Origin: Bacillus sp. ISL-18
Lineage (GTDB): Bacteria; Bacillota; Bacilli; Bacillales; Cytobacillaceae
Length of the DNA: 64,000 nt
NCBI RefSeq assembly: GCF_018613415.1
Contig: NZ_JAGGQG010000006.1
Coordinates: forward strand, 310,001-374,000
Reading direction: 5' to 3'
Under the pieces are notes generated by a model. It saw nothing but the letters and a program-made list of their open reading frames with translations. It searched no databases and was not told the DNA's origin. The position numbers and the translations under genes were made by a program. Positions 26,121-34,114 of this stretch are shown piece after piece. Within the stretch, counting starts at the first letter, position 1, and the number at the start of each line of letters is the position of its first letter.

Positions 26121-27659
26121 ATGGAAAAAACCAAAAATCATGCTGATCGTCCACCTTACGGTGTTATTGCGGTATTAATGGTCGGTGCCTTTATCTCATT
26201 TTTAAATAATACGTTACTAAACATTGCACTGCCTTCTATCATGAAAGACTTAAATATTGAGGCATCAACTGTACAGTGGTTAACTACAGGTTTTATGCTT
26301 GTAAACGGAATTTTAATTCCCATTAGTGCTTACTTAATACAAAAGTTTTCCGTTCGGAATATTTTTCTAGCAGCTATCGGGTTATTTACTGCCGGTACTC
26401 TTCTTGCTGGATTTGCCCATGTATTTCCGCTGCTGCTAGCAGGACGGATGCTTCAGGCTTCTGGCTCAGCCATCTTAATGCCTTTGCTAATGAACGTTAT
26501 GCTGGTAAGCTTTCCTATTGAAAAAAGGGGAATGGCAATGGGCGTATTTGGACTCATTCTCATGTTTGCTCCAGCGATTGGACCTACTTTATCAGGATGG
26601 ATTGTAGAGCATTATGACTGGAGAATGCTTTTCCACTTTATTACACCAATCGCGATCCTTGTTCTCTTAATTGGTTTATTCTTGCTTAAGGATAAAAAGG
26701 AAAAAGTTAATCTTCGTCTCGATTTCTTATCAGTTATTCTGTCAAGTGTTGGATTTGGCGGTATCCTTTACGGCTTTAGTTCGGCCGGTAGTAAAGGATG
26801 GGACAGCCCAGAAGTTTACGGAACGATTATGCTCGGTATTATCTCATTGTTCCTATTTATTTACCGTCAAATTAAACAAGAAGCACCACTATTGAATTTC
26901 CGGGTTTATCGATATCCTATGTTTGCCTTATCATCATGCATCGCTATGGTCGTAAATATGGCGTTATTTTCCGGGATGATTCTACTGCCTATTTATACGC
27001 AAAACCTTCGGGGAATTTCGCCAATGGATGCAGGACTATTGCTCATGCCAGGGGCAATCTTGATGGCCTTTATGTCGCCACTTACCGGGAAACTGTTTGA
27101 TAAAATTGGCGGAAGAATTCTTGCTGTAACGGGTTTAACCATTATTGTGGTAACAACTTATGCTTTTAGTAGATTAACGCTGCATACAACGTATACACAT
27201 TTGATCATTATCTATTCGATCCGTATGTTGGGGATGTCGATGGTTATGATGCCGGTTTCTACGAATGGGCTGAATCAGCTTCCAAAGCGTTTGTACCCAC
27301 ATGGAACGGCAATGAATAATACCTTAAACCAGGTTGCAGGTGCGATTGGGACAGCCTTAATGGTTACGATTATGACAAACCGTGCGGAATCACACGCTAA
27401 AGAACTTGGTAAGGCAGCGATGCAGCATTTAACGGCGCCGCCAACAAAGGCAGCTCTAGCGGAGATGAAACAACAAATCATGATGCAATCCATGCTAGAA
27501 GGAATCAATTTCTCATTCTTAATCGCTACTTTTATTGCAGCAGTCGCACTCGTCCTATCCTTCTTTATTAAACGATCCAAACAAGCAGAAGATCTAGAAG
27601 GAAAAAGCCAAGCAAAACCTAGCGAGAAGAAAATCCCTTCAAAGTTAGCTGAAAATTAA
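26121..27659 (+). CDS. MFS drug exporter, DHA2 family (14 TM)
   Basis: A 512-residue protein with about 14 hydrophobic segments. It has the DHA2 features FLNNTLLNIALPSIMKDL in TM1 (the family's LDxTIVNVALP), the motif C region around FGLILMFAPAIGPTLSGW, and a GGRILAVTG motif-A-like loop late in the protein. Close in style to LmrB/EmrB/QacA exporters, which expel hydrophobic drugs with proton antiport; the true substrate cannot be told. AAGGGGG precedes the ATG. No TetR- or MarR-type regulator is adjacent. A short Lys-rich tail ends the protein, and its stop abuts a dispersed palindrome. Confidence 0.9.
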   Translation: MEKTKNHADRPPYGVIAVLMVGAFISFLNNTLLNIALPSIMKDLNIEASTVQWLTTGFMLVNGILIPISAYLIQKFSVRNIFLAAIGLFTAGTLLAGFAHVFPLLLAGRMLQASGSAILMPLLMNVMLVSFPIEKRGMAMGVFGLILMFAPAIGPTLSGWIVEHYDWRMLFHFITPIAILVLLIGLFLLKDKKEKVNLRLDFLSVILSSVGFGGILYGFSSAGSKGWDSPEVYGTIMLGIISLFLFIYRQIKQEAPLLNFRVYRYPMFALSSCIAMVVNMALFSGMILLPIYTQNLRGISPMDAGLLLMPGAILMAFMSPLTGKLFDKIGGRILAVTGLTIIVVTTYAFSRLTLHTTYTHLIIIYSIRMLGMSMVMMPVSTNGLNQLPKRLYPHGTAMNNTLNQVAGAIGTALMVTIMTNRAESHAKELGKAAMQHLTAPPTKAALAEMKQQIMMQSMLEGINFSFLIATFIAAVALVLSFFIKRSKQAEDLEGKSQAKPSEKKIPSKLAEN

Positions 27660-27680
27660 GGTGCCTGACACCATTTGTTA
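27660..27680. repeat. Dispersed palindrome GGTGCCTGACACC, copy 1
   Basis: GGTGCCTGACACC followed by ATTTGTTA starts at the base after the MFS stop codon. A sister copy lies at 28897-28915. Confidence 0.7.
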
Positions 27681-27696
27681 TCTAAATAAGTTGATT

Positions 27697-27732
27697 AAGC
27701 TCATTTCTTTTCGGAGAGATGAGCTTTTTTCT
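27697..27732 (+). terminator. Intrinsic terminator after the MFS gene
   Basis: AAGCTCAT/ATGAGCTT arms followed by a T run. Confidence 0.85.
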
Positions 27733-27785
27733 TCTAGGTGGAAATGATTGCGCTTTATTTCGAAAAATTCGCAAAATAAATTTTA

Positions 27786-27805
27786 ATGAAAGCGTATGCT
27801 ATAAT
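27786..27805 (+). promoter_or_regulatory. Extended -10 promoter overlapped by a cre-like site, before proline dehydrogenase
   Basis: TG-C-TATAAT (27797-27805) is a strong extended -10 about 33 bases before the ATG. ATGAAAGCGTATGCTA (27786-27801) matches the cre consensus except at two positions and overlaps it, suggesting CcpA control. Confidence 0.5.
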
Positions 27806-27837
27806 GAAAATAAAACGAACAGCAAGGGGTAATTGCA

Positions 27838-28824
27838 ATGTTGAAGGATTTTTTCATGGATTTATCTCAAAATCAATTTTTAAATACTGCTGCTAAAAAG
27901 TATGGCTTAAAAATGGGGGCACAAAGTGTTGTTGCGGGAACTAATATTCCAGAAGTAATCAAAAGTATTAAAGAACTTAACGCTCAAGGGATTTCTTGCA
28001 CAGTCGACAATTTAGGGGAGTTTGTTTTTAAAGAAGAAGAAGCAGTTGCTGCGAAGGAACAAATTCTTAAGGTGATTGAGGCCATCCATGAAAATCAAGT
28101 GGATGCACATATTTCATTAAAACCCACTCAAGTCGGATTGGATATTGACTATACCTTTTGCTTAACTAATATAAGAGAGATTGTCCACTTGGCTAGCCAA
28201 TATGATATGTTTGTCAACATAGATATGGAAGACTATAAACATTTAGAGCTGACCTTTAATTTATTGGACGAACTTTCGCTTGAATATGATAATGTAGGTA
28301 CGGTGATTCAGGCCTATTTTCATAAAGCATTAGACTATCTCGAAAGATATAAAAACCATAGAATCCGTATTGTAAAGGGCGCCTATAAAGAGTCCGCCGA
28401 CATTGCTTATCAAGATAAAAAGGAGATCGATGCGAACTATATTCAATTGATTGAATGGCATCTTTTGAACGGGAAATTTACTTCGATTGCCACACATGAT
28501 CATCGAATTATTAATCATGTGAAGAAATTTGTCAAAGAAAACCATATTCCGAATGATCAGTTTGAGTTTCAAATGCTGTATGGATTTAGGAAAGACCTGC
28601 AATTAAGTTTAGCGAAAGAAGGATATAATTTCTGTACGTATGTTCCATTTGGAAATGATTGGTACGGATATTTCATGAGACGATTAGCCGAAAGACCGCA
28701 AAATCTAAATCTAGTTGCGAAACAGGTTTTCAATAAGAAAACGAACACAATTATCGGTGTCGCAGCAGGCGCATTTTTACTAGGCAGATTAACTAAATCG
28801 AATCAGAAGAAGAAGAAAAAATAA
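27838..28824 (+). CDS. putB: Proline dehydrogenase
   Basis: A 328-residue FAD TIM-barrel enzyme of the monofunctional PRODH type. Characteristic stretches are HISLKPTQVGLDID, VNIDMEDYKH, the RIVKGAYKE loop, IATHDHRI, FQMLYGFR and the C-terminal YFMRRLAERPQN substrate helix. It oxidises proline to pyrroline-5-carboxylate and passes electrons to the quinone pool. After the usual end, a hydrophobic segment (IIGVAAGAFLLGRL) and a lysine tail could anchor it at the membrane. AAGGGGT precedes the ATG. The partner P5C dehydrogenase is not adjacent. Proline synthesis (proBA) is elsewhere in this window. Confidence 0.9.
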   Translation: MLKDFFMDLSQNQFLNTAAKKYGLKMGAQSVVAGTNIPEVIKSIKELNAQGISCTVDNLGEFVFKEEEAVAAKEQILKVIEAIHENQVDAHISLKPTQVGLDIDYTFCLTNIREIVHLASQYDMFVNIDMEDYKHLELTFNLLDELSLEYDNVGTVIQAYFHKALDYLERYKNHRIRIVKGAYKESADIAYQDKKEIDANYIQLIEWHLLNGKFTSIATHDHRIINHVKKFVKENHIPNDQFEFQMLYGFRKDLQLSLAKEGYNFCTYVPFGNDWYGYFMRRLAERPQNLNLVAKQVFNKKTNTIIGVAAGAFLLGRLTKSNQKKKKK

Positions 28825-28830
28825 TAAACA

Positions 28831-28899
28831 CACCAAAAAAAATATAGAGCTAGGAATCCATTCATAATTGAAATGGAACCTAGCTCTATATTTTTTGGT
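28831..28899. terminator. Large bidirectional hairpin terminator
   Basis: Arms beginning ACCAAAAAA and TATAGAGCTAGG on the left and CCTAGCTCTATA with TTTTTTGGT on the right enclose a 24-base loop containing CCATT/AATGG. A and T runs on both sides serve both convergent genes. Confidence 0.88.
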
Positions 28900-28915
28900 G
28901 TCAGGCACCATTTGT
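28897..28915. repeat. Dispersed palindrome GGTGTCAGGCACC, copy 2
   Basis: GGTGTCAGGCACC followed by ATTTGTAA is the inverted form of copy 1 and shares the CACCATTTGT side with it. On the minus strand it encodes the last residues and the stop codon of the neighbouring gene. Confidence 0.7.
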
Positions 28916-29335
28916 AACAGCGCTGTAGGAGTAATTGCTGTCGTCCCATTGGTAGATTCCTTCTTGGAGTTTGATGATGGTGTCAAAAGGGCGGTTGACA
29001 TGGGTGGTATTTTCTACTGAATCAGTTTCCTGGTCCTGTTGGTAGTTTTGTTTATTTTCGATTAGATGTTGTTTGAATGTGAGCATATCGGCTTTAGATG
29101 CAATGCGGATGATTTTATCTAGTGTGATTTTCTTTTCGCTGATGCCATAGCTGTTACATATGCTTGTTTGAAAGCTTTTGTTGTATTGAATCATCATGTG
29201 TAAGTCATTGATACAGGCAACTCCAAATACTTCTTTAATAACATCTTCATAACGAAGCTGCGTGCCGGTCGCAAATTTAATAATGTTTTTCTCAGGATTT
29301 TCTAAACGATAAACCGTCTCAATCGTATTTTCCAT
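28901..29335 (-). CDS. Hypothetical protein (about 144 residues)
   Basis: From the ATG at 29335 the product has 144 residues, starting MENTIETVYRLENPEKN. It is soluble with a helical middle (ISEKKITLDKIIRIASKADMLTFKQHL). No domain is recognised. The open frame to a TTG at 29353 is possible, but neither start has a strong ribosome binding site. The last codons and the stop lie inside a dispersed palindrome, so the original C-terminus may have been replaced when that element arrived. Confidence 0.6.
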   Translation of the reverse strand: MENTIETVYRLENPEKNIIKFATGTQLRYEDVIKEVFGVACINDLHMMIQYNKSFQTSICNSYGISEKKITLDKIIRIASKADMLTFKQHLIENKQNYQQDQETDSVENTTHVNRPFDTIIKLQEGIYQWDDSNYSYSAVTNGA

Positions 29336-29470
29336 GTTAACACATCCATTCAATTAATAATGACTATATCATGAAACCAACGCAAATAGGATTAAGCGAT
29401 GGTGATTAGTGTTCTACTAGTGAAATTAACACATGTATATATTATAACATATAATTTACCGCAAAATGTG

Positions 29471-29491
29471 ACACGAAATTTAGCTTCGTGT
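29471..29491. promoter_or_regulatory. Inverted repeat upstream of the FNT gene
   Basis: ACACGAA and TTCGTGT are separated by seven bases. A cre-like ATGAAAGCGTTCTAAA (two mismatches) lies at 29504-29519 and a TG-C-TATAAA element near 29557. This may be an operator; no regulator is assigned. Confidence 0.45.
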
Positions 29492-29624
29492 AAAATTTGT
29501 CGAATGAAAGCGTTCTAAAAACAGTAAAGAAATATTCACAGGTTTTCGGAAGAAAATGCTATAAAATAAAACTATGTTAAATATTTCACAAATAGAGAGA
29601 AAAGAAAATGAGGGTGTAATGATT

Positions 29625-30449
29625 ATGGGGTTTAGTAAACCGGATCAAATTATGGCCATAACAGTCGAAAACGGAGTTAAAAAAACCAAATATGCACCAC
29701 TTCAAACCTTCCTCTTGGGTTTTGAAGCAGGAGCGTTTATTGCCCTGGGTTACCTGCTATTTATCCGTGTAACCGCTACGCTAACCGGAAATTTAGAAGG
29801 GTTAGGCAGTTTAATTGGGGCAAGCGTCTTCCCGGTCGGTCTTATTCTCACGTTATTGGCGGGCGGGGAATTACTAACAGGGAATATGATGGCGGTGCCT
29901 CTAGCAAGAATGGCAAAAAGGGTCAGTACGGGAAAGGTACTATATAACTGGTTCCTCGTTACCATCAGTAACTTTTTCGGAGCTATTTTTGTAGCCTATT
30001 TCTTTGGACATCTTGTCAGACTAACCGAAGCTGCGCCCTTTTTAGAAAAAACGATTAGCATCGCAGACCACAAGCTTGAAGCAACCTTTCTCCAAGCCTT
30101 TCTTTCTGGGATTGGCTGCAATTGGCTGGTTGCCTCTGCTGTTTGGTTATCATATGGAGCGAATGATATGTCTGGAAAAATCTTGGGCATTTGGTTCCCA
30201 ACGATGGCGTTTGTTGCGATTGGATTCCAACACGTTGTGGCGAATATGTTTGTCATCCCTGCCGCGATCTTTGCCGGCCAGTTTACATGGATGGACTATA
30301 TTCAAAATTTTATCCCAGTCTTTTTAGGGAATGCTGTGGGCGGGACGATATTTATTGGGATGGCCTACTGGCATACCTATAAAAAATACCTGCCTGTCTT
30401 AACAGAAGCAAAAGTCGTTAAGCCAATTGCGAAAACAGGAACAAGATAA
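29625..30449 (+). CDS. Formate/nitrite transporter family channel
   Basis: A 274-residue, six-TM protein of the FocA/NirC/YrhG family. It has GFEAGAFIALGYLLF in TM1, LAGGELLTGNMM, SGIGCNWLVASAVWLSYGA and the conserved pore histidine in GFQHVVANMF. Members move formate, nitrite or hydrosulfide as pentamers. The substrate is not indicated by neighbours: no formate lyase or nitrite reductase is adjacent. The ATG at 29625 follows AGGGTG by eight bases; earlier in-frame starts to 29574 are less well placed. A short cytosolic tail ends the protein. Confidence 0.88.
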   Translation: MGFSKPDQIMAITVENGVKKTKYAPLQTFLLGFEAGAFIALGYLLFIRVTATLTGNLEGLGSLIGASVFPVGLILTLLAGGELLTGNMMAVPLARMAKRVSTGKVLYNWFLVTISNFFGAIFVAYFFGHLVRLTEAAPFLEKTISIADHKLEATFLQAFLSGIGCNWLVASAVWLSYGANDMSGKILGIWFPTMAFVAIGFQHVVANMFVIPAAIFAGQFTWMDYIQNFIPVFLGNAVGGTIFIGMAYWHTYKKYLPVLTEAKVVKPIAKTGTR

Positions 30450-30462
30450 ATGATTGTCTTAG

Positions 30463-30494
30463 CAGCCTTGAACGGTTTGTTCAGGCTGTTTTTT
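30463..30494 (+). terminator. Intrinsic terminator after the FNT gene
   Basis: CAGCCT(T)GAAC pairs with GTTCAGGCTG with one bulge, then TTTTTTG. Confidence 0.8.
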
Positions 30495-30575
30495 GTCGCT
30501 ATTTTCTTTAACCTCCCATTTTCTAAGTAATATTGCGTAATGCAAGCGAATAAAATCAGTGAATGGAGGCAATCC

Positions 30576-30701
30576 GTGTTGTCAATTAACACGGAATTGG
30601 ATGAGATTCGATTAAGAGGAGTAGTTGGGGAAAATGGTAAAGCAAGGATGGGTAATTTCAGTTTTATTAATTGGGAGTTTACTAGCTTTAGCAGGGTGTA
30701 A
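30576..30701 (+). CDS. Possible 41-codon leader ORF overlapping the VanW gene start
   Basis: GGAGG at 30565-30569 lies six bases before a GTG at 30576. The frame runs 41 codons to TAA at 30699, overlapping the first 22 codons of the VanW-domain gene in another frame. A CCGTGTT/AACACGG hairpin covers its start. It could couple or attenuate translation of the lipoprotein, or be chance. The product (start MLSINTELDEI) resembles nothing known. Confidence 0.25.
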   Translation: MLSINTELDEIRLRGVVGENGKARMGNFSFINWEFTSFSRV

Positions 30702-31635
30702 TGAGAAAGAGGCCACAACTAAAGCGGTCCATGAAAAGGAAAAGGTAACCGAACCACAAAAGCTGCCGAGTCAAAAGCCGCAGGAACAACCGCCTAAGGA
30801 AGAAGAAAAGAAACCAATAGTCGTCAATGTCATTGATCCCCATACCAAAAGTATGATTAAAACTTTTTTACCGGAAGAATTAGGGTATGAGAGTAATCCA
30901 GATTCATATAAACAGGAAATAGAACAGTGGGCCAAAGACCTAGCCAGAGGAACAGAGAAAACTGCGGGATATGATCAGCGGATGGTCCTTGATAAAATTG
31001 ATGCAAATGGGCAAATCATTAAAGGAAAGCCATTGATCATATTGGACGAAGCGGAATTAGTAAATCGAGTGATGACAGCATCTGCTGAGGGCGGCGATAT
31101 TGAACTGCCGATCACGATTACAGAAAGCGGCTATAAGCCGGAAGACCCTGCCCATTTAAGTGAAGTGGTGGTTGGTTCTTTCACGACTTATTTTAACAGC
31201 GGAGTAGCAGGCCGTTCGAAAAACATTGAACTGTCAGCGATTGCCATAAATAATGTGATTGTGGGCACACAGGATATTTTTTCTTTTAATACCACGGTCG
31301 GACCAAGTGATGCTGCTCATGGTTACCAGCCGGCAAAGGAAATTGTTAACAAGAAAATGGTGATGGGAATAGGCGGTGGAATTTGTCAGACATCCTCGAC
31401 ATTGTTTAATGCGGTTGACCAGGTTGGGGTAAGTTATGTCGAAAAACACCATCATTCCTTATCTGTCGGCTACGTACAGCAAGGACGAGATGCGACAGTT
31501 TCTTATGGCGGCCCGGATTTTCGCTTTCAAAATACAACAGGTGTTCCATTATTAATTAAAACCATTTATGCAAAAGGAAAGCTTACAGTTGAGGTTAGAA
31601 CATCAGCGGCCTACAAAGGTCTCATAAAAAAATAA
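30634..31635 (+). CDS. VanW-domain lipoprotein
   Basis: A 333-residue lipoprotein: signal peptide with lipobox LALAGC (cysteine near residue 22), a Lys/Glu/Pro-rich linker, then a VanW domain. VanW hallmarks are the FTTYF segment (about 175), FSFNTTVGPSDAAHGY, GGGICQTSSTLFNA and YGGPDFRFQNTT. Bacillus YoaR is similar. VanW proteins occur in vancomycin clusters and widely in Firmicutes near cell-wall and spore genes, but their biochemical role is unknown. The start may be this ATG or a TTG at 30625; AGAGGAG lies just before. Confidence 0.85.
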   Translation: MVKQGWVISVLLIGSLLALAGCNEKEATTKAVHEKEKVTEPQKLPSQKPQEQPPKEEEKKPIVVNVIDPHTKSMIKTFLPEELGYESNPDSYKQEIEQWAKDLARGTEKTAGYDQRMVLDKIDANGQIIKGKPLIILDEAELVNRVMTASAEGGDIELPITITESGYKPEDPAHLSEVVVGSFTTYFNSGVAGRSKNIELSAIAINNVIVGTQDIFSFNTTVGPSDAAHGYQPAKEIVNKKMVMGIGGGICQTSSTLFNAVDQVGVSYVEKHHHSLSVGYVQQGRDATVSYGGPDFRFQNTTGVPLLIKTIYAKGKLTVEVRTSAAYKGLIKK

Positions 31636-31637
31636 AT

Positions 31638-31672
31638 AAAAGGATGTCAGCAACGATTTGCTGCATCCTTTT
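31638..31672 (+). terminator. Intrinsic terminator after the VanW gene
   Basis: AAAGGATG-CAGCA and TGCTG-CATCCTTTT arms, one bulged base. Confidence 0.85.
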
Positions 31673-31786
31673 AACTTATTTATTGGAACTTCCAAACACC
31701 AACGTAAGCAACACCCTTCTTAATTGGTTTCTGTTTAACATATATTATCAAACATGTTATAATTTTCTGGAAAAGGGGGTTTGACA

Positions 31787-32272
31787 ATGGCAGAAAAGGT
31801 ATTACATGCAATTCAAGACGATTATCCTGATGATTTTGCCTGGTGTTATGGCTGTGGCCGTTTAAATGAAACAGGCCACCATTTTCGGACTGGCTGGCAA
31901 GGTGACCAAACAGTAACCCTATATACACCTAAACCGGAACATACCGCCTTACCTGGATTTGTTTATGGAGGTTTGATTGCTTCCCTGATTGATTGTCATG
32001 GAACAGGTTCCGCTGCACTAGCTTTACACAGGAAAAATGGGTTTGAACCAGGGGATAGTCAGGGGGCGCCAAGATTTGTAACCGCTTCCTTAATTGTAAA
32101 CTTTCATAAGCCGACTCCACATGGTGTCCAATTAAAGGCAGTCGGAAGAGTTGAGGAAATACATCCTAAAAAATTCAAGGTTGCAGCAGAAGTGTTCGCA
32201 GATAATATTCTTTGTGCAAGCGGTGAAGTGATAGCCGTTGTCATGCCAAGCAGTTTTTTAAAAGAAGGGTAA
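31787..32272 (+). CDS. PaaI-type hotdog thioesterase-like protein
   Basis: A 161-residue single hotdog domain. The start WCYGCGRLNETGHHF resembles the phenylacetate thioesterase/YbgC-like group. The helix motif GFVYGGLIASLIDCHGTGSA corresponds to the hotdog catalytic helix (usually HGGxxxxLxDxA). The strands VTASLIVNFHKPTPHG and KVAAEVFADNILCASGEVIAVV are typical. It probably hydrolyses an acyl-CoA; the substrate is not indicated. GGGGG precedes the ATG by seven bases. Confidence 0.82.
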   Translation: MAEKVLHAIQDDYPDDFAWCYGCGRLNETGHHFRTGWQGDQTVTLYTPKPEHTALPGFVYGGLIASLIDCHGTGSAALALHRKNGFEPGDSQGAPRFVTASLIVNFHKPTPHGVQLKAVGRVEEIHPKKFKVAAEVFADNILCASGEVIAVVMPSSFLKEG

Positions 32273-32287
32273 TAGAATCATAGGTTT

Positions 32288-32318
32288 AGATCCACTCTAT
32301 TAATCGAGTGGATCTTTT
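32288..32318 (+). terminator. Intrinsic terminator after the thioesterase gene
   Basis: Perfect ten-base arms AGATCCACTC/GAGTGGATCT with an eight-base loop, then TTTTG. Confidence 0.9.
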
Positions 32319-32404
32319 GTAAACTAATTGTAATACTGTAAATTGAAACCAAAAGCACCCTTGAATCGTCCTATTAAATGAAAGATTTACAAGGGGGGAA
32401 ACAG

Positions 32405-32791
32405 ATGAACTGGTTGAAAAATATTATGCTCACGATCATCATCAGTTTAACAATTGCTTTTGGCTGCATCATCTTGGTCTTAGGATCTGCTGTATTCCAA
32501 GAAGGAAACCCCGTACCACTGTTGATCTCAATCGTGAAATTAAAAATGACGGATACTGACTACGTTCAGTTTTTCAATACAGAAAAAAAGAGCCGATATT
32601 TATCCAGCAATACAGGTCATAATCCTATTAATAAGGTAAAAGATGTGATGAAGGCGAAGGGGTGGGCTTTCGAGGAACAAATAGGGTCTGGATTAATTTT
32701 TCTTAAAGACGAAAAAGAAGCAATCGTTATGACGAGACAGTATTCGAAATACTTTGTGATTTGGGATATTTCAAAAAGTGTCGATCGATAA
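32405..32791 (+). CDS. Small single-pass membrane protein, unknown
   Basis: A 128-residue protein with one strong transmembrane segment at residues 5-32 and a soluble remainder. The C-terminal part (MKAKGWAFEEQIGSGLIFLKDEKEAIVMTRQYSK) looks like a compact alpha/beta fold. No family is recognised. AAGGGGGG precedes the ATG at 32405, while the frame upstream to 32378 has none. The gene has its own terminator. Confidence 0.7.
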   Translation: MNWLKNIMLTIIISLTIAFGCIILVLGSAVFQEGNPVPLLISIVKLKMTDTDYVQFFNTEKKSRYLSSNTGHNPINKVKDVMKAKGWAFEEQIGSGLIFLKDEKEAIVMTRQYSKYFVIWDISKSVDR

Positions 32792-32809
32792 TCTAACTAC
32801 ATAATTCTA

Positions 32810-32844
32810 AATCTCCCTAATCGGTTTGGTTAGGGGATTTTTTT
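32810..32844 (+). terminator. Intrinsic terminator
   Basis: AATCTCCCTAA and TTAGGGGATT arms with a nine-base loop and a long T run. Confidence 0.88.
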
Positions 32845-32951
32845 ATTTATTTATTTCTTCTGTTGCGTAATAATAAAGGTAATCGGCCACCATTTGCTTT
32901 TTTAGTAAAGTGGATTAATATAAGGACAAGTAGGTCAATAGGAGGATAAGA

Positions 32952-33551
32952 ATGTTAAAAGAAAAAATTAAACAGTACATAGAGGAAAACGATCGTCATT
33001 CAAATGTCGAAGGAGTTGTTCTTTTTAGAGAAGAAATCGAATACGCAGAGCAAAATCAACTGACGGGTGAAGGAGATTGGGTCGAAAAGGATGCCAATAC
33101 CCGTTTTACCGATGCCTATATTGAACGTTGTGATAAAGAATCGGAGAATATGTTAAAAAATGAAACCTCTGCGTTTTTGTCTGAACCCCTTCACTATCTT
33201 AAACAGCATAAAAATGAATTTATTTATCTCGAATCGAAATGGTTCGACTTTGTGAATGTTGACGCAATTTCTCTTGAAGTAGATGATGTCTTCGGAACTT
33301 ATGACGTCATGCTGGGGCTGAAGGTACAGAAGAAATATGACAAGCAGCTTAGAGAATATTTAGATGCGCATTTAAACGGTGAGGATGCCAAATTTGATTT
33401 AATGTTTACGCTTGACGATGGGTTGTGGAATTTAAACTTTGTTCTAAATTATGTAGAAGGCTTTCATGAAGAAATGACAATGGGAGAGGCCTTCCAGTTA
33501 ATCTATCATTTCTTATTTAAATTAATTGAAGCAGTTGAAAAAGTCCAATAA
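32952..33551 (+). CDS. Hypothetical acidic soluble protein
   Basis: A 199-residue acidic protein that begins MLKEKIKQYIEENDRHSN and is rich in aromatic residues (FIYLESKWFDFVNVD). No membrane segment or signal is seen. TAGGAGG precedes the ATG, and a clean terminator follows. The composition (KFDLMFTLDDGLWNLNFVLNY) suggests a branched alpha/beta protein, perhaps of an immunity-like or DUF family, but I cannot name one. Confidence 0.68.
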   Translation: MLKEKIKQYIEENDRHSNVEGVVLFREEIEYAEQNQLTGEGDWVEKDANTRFTDAYIERCDKESENMLKNETSAFLSEPLHYLKQHKNEFIYLESKWFDFVNVDAISLEVDDVFGTYDVMLGLKVQKKYDKQLREYLDAHLNGEDAKFDLMFTLDDGLWNLNFVLNYVEGFHEEMTMGEAFQLIYHFLFKLIEAVEKVQ

Positions 33552-33556
33552 GTGTG

Positions 33557-33595
33557 AAAAATCCTAATCAGCGTTCAAGCTGGTTAGGATTTTTC
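33557..33595 (+). terminator. Intrinsic terminator
   Basis: AATCCTAATCAGC pairs with GCTGGTTAGGATT (one G-T pair), then TTTT. Confidence 0.88.
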
Positions 33596-33620
33596 TATTA
33601 TTAAAGCACTTGGTTTCCCA

Positions 33621-33914
33621 TTAACTTAATCCCTGCTCTGTTATAGAAATCGGCGAACCAGAGGACGTGTGCTCGTTCACCCAGCCTAGTGAGGTTTCTG
33701 ACACAGTACCCCAATTCGGTATTTCATCCTTATGTTGTTCCACCCAGCTCATACAGTATTGGGGATCGATATTATATTCCATACATTGAGACAGGAACGA
33801 CTGAATGGTATCTTGATTACAATTTTGCCAGGAACCACATGTGTAACTAAAGACATTTTCCATTTTTCCTTGAATAGATACCTCATCTATAAAATTAGAG
33901 AATTGACTTTCCAA
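33621..33914 (-). CDS. 97-residue hypothetical protein
   Basis: A TTG start at 33914 follows GGGAGTGA by six bases. The product is acidic, has four cysteines (CGSWQNC, QC, YC) and a Trp-rich C-terminal half. No zinc-ribbon spacing or signal peptide is evident, and no family is recognised. It reads away from the germinant-receptor operon. Confidence 0.55.
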   Translation of the reverse strand: MESQFSNFIDEVSIQGKMENVFSYTCGSWQNCNQDTIQSFLSQCMEYNIDPQYCMSWVEQHKDEIPNWGTVSETSLGWVNEHTSSGSPISITEQGLS

Positions 33915-34114
33915 CTGAGTTCACTCCCACTCGCGAATAATGATTTACTTCTTTCAGTATGTCCAATCCTAACAAAATCAAGCTAAATTTAGGAATATTT
34001 TTCAATCAATAGAGCAAATTATAAAAAGCCAATTTTAGGCAATCGACGCATACTCTCAGGGGAGATTGTCTAAGAAAACAGCCAGAAAAAAAATTATACA
34101 ATCGGAGTTTTTCG

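Noticed and set aside
34020..34114. Sigma-G promoter for the ger operon
   Set aside because: A CATACT resembling the -10 is present, but no matching -35 lies 17-18 bases upstream, so it was not listed as a feature.
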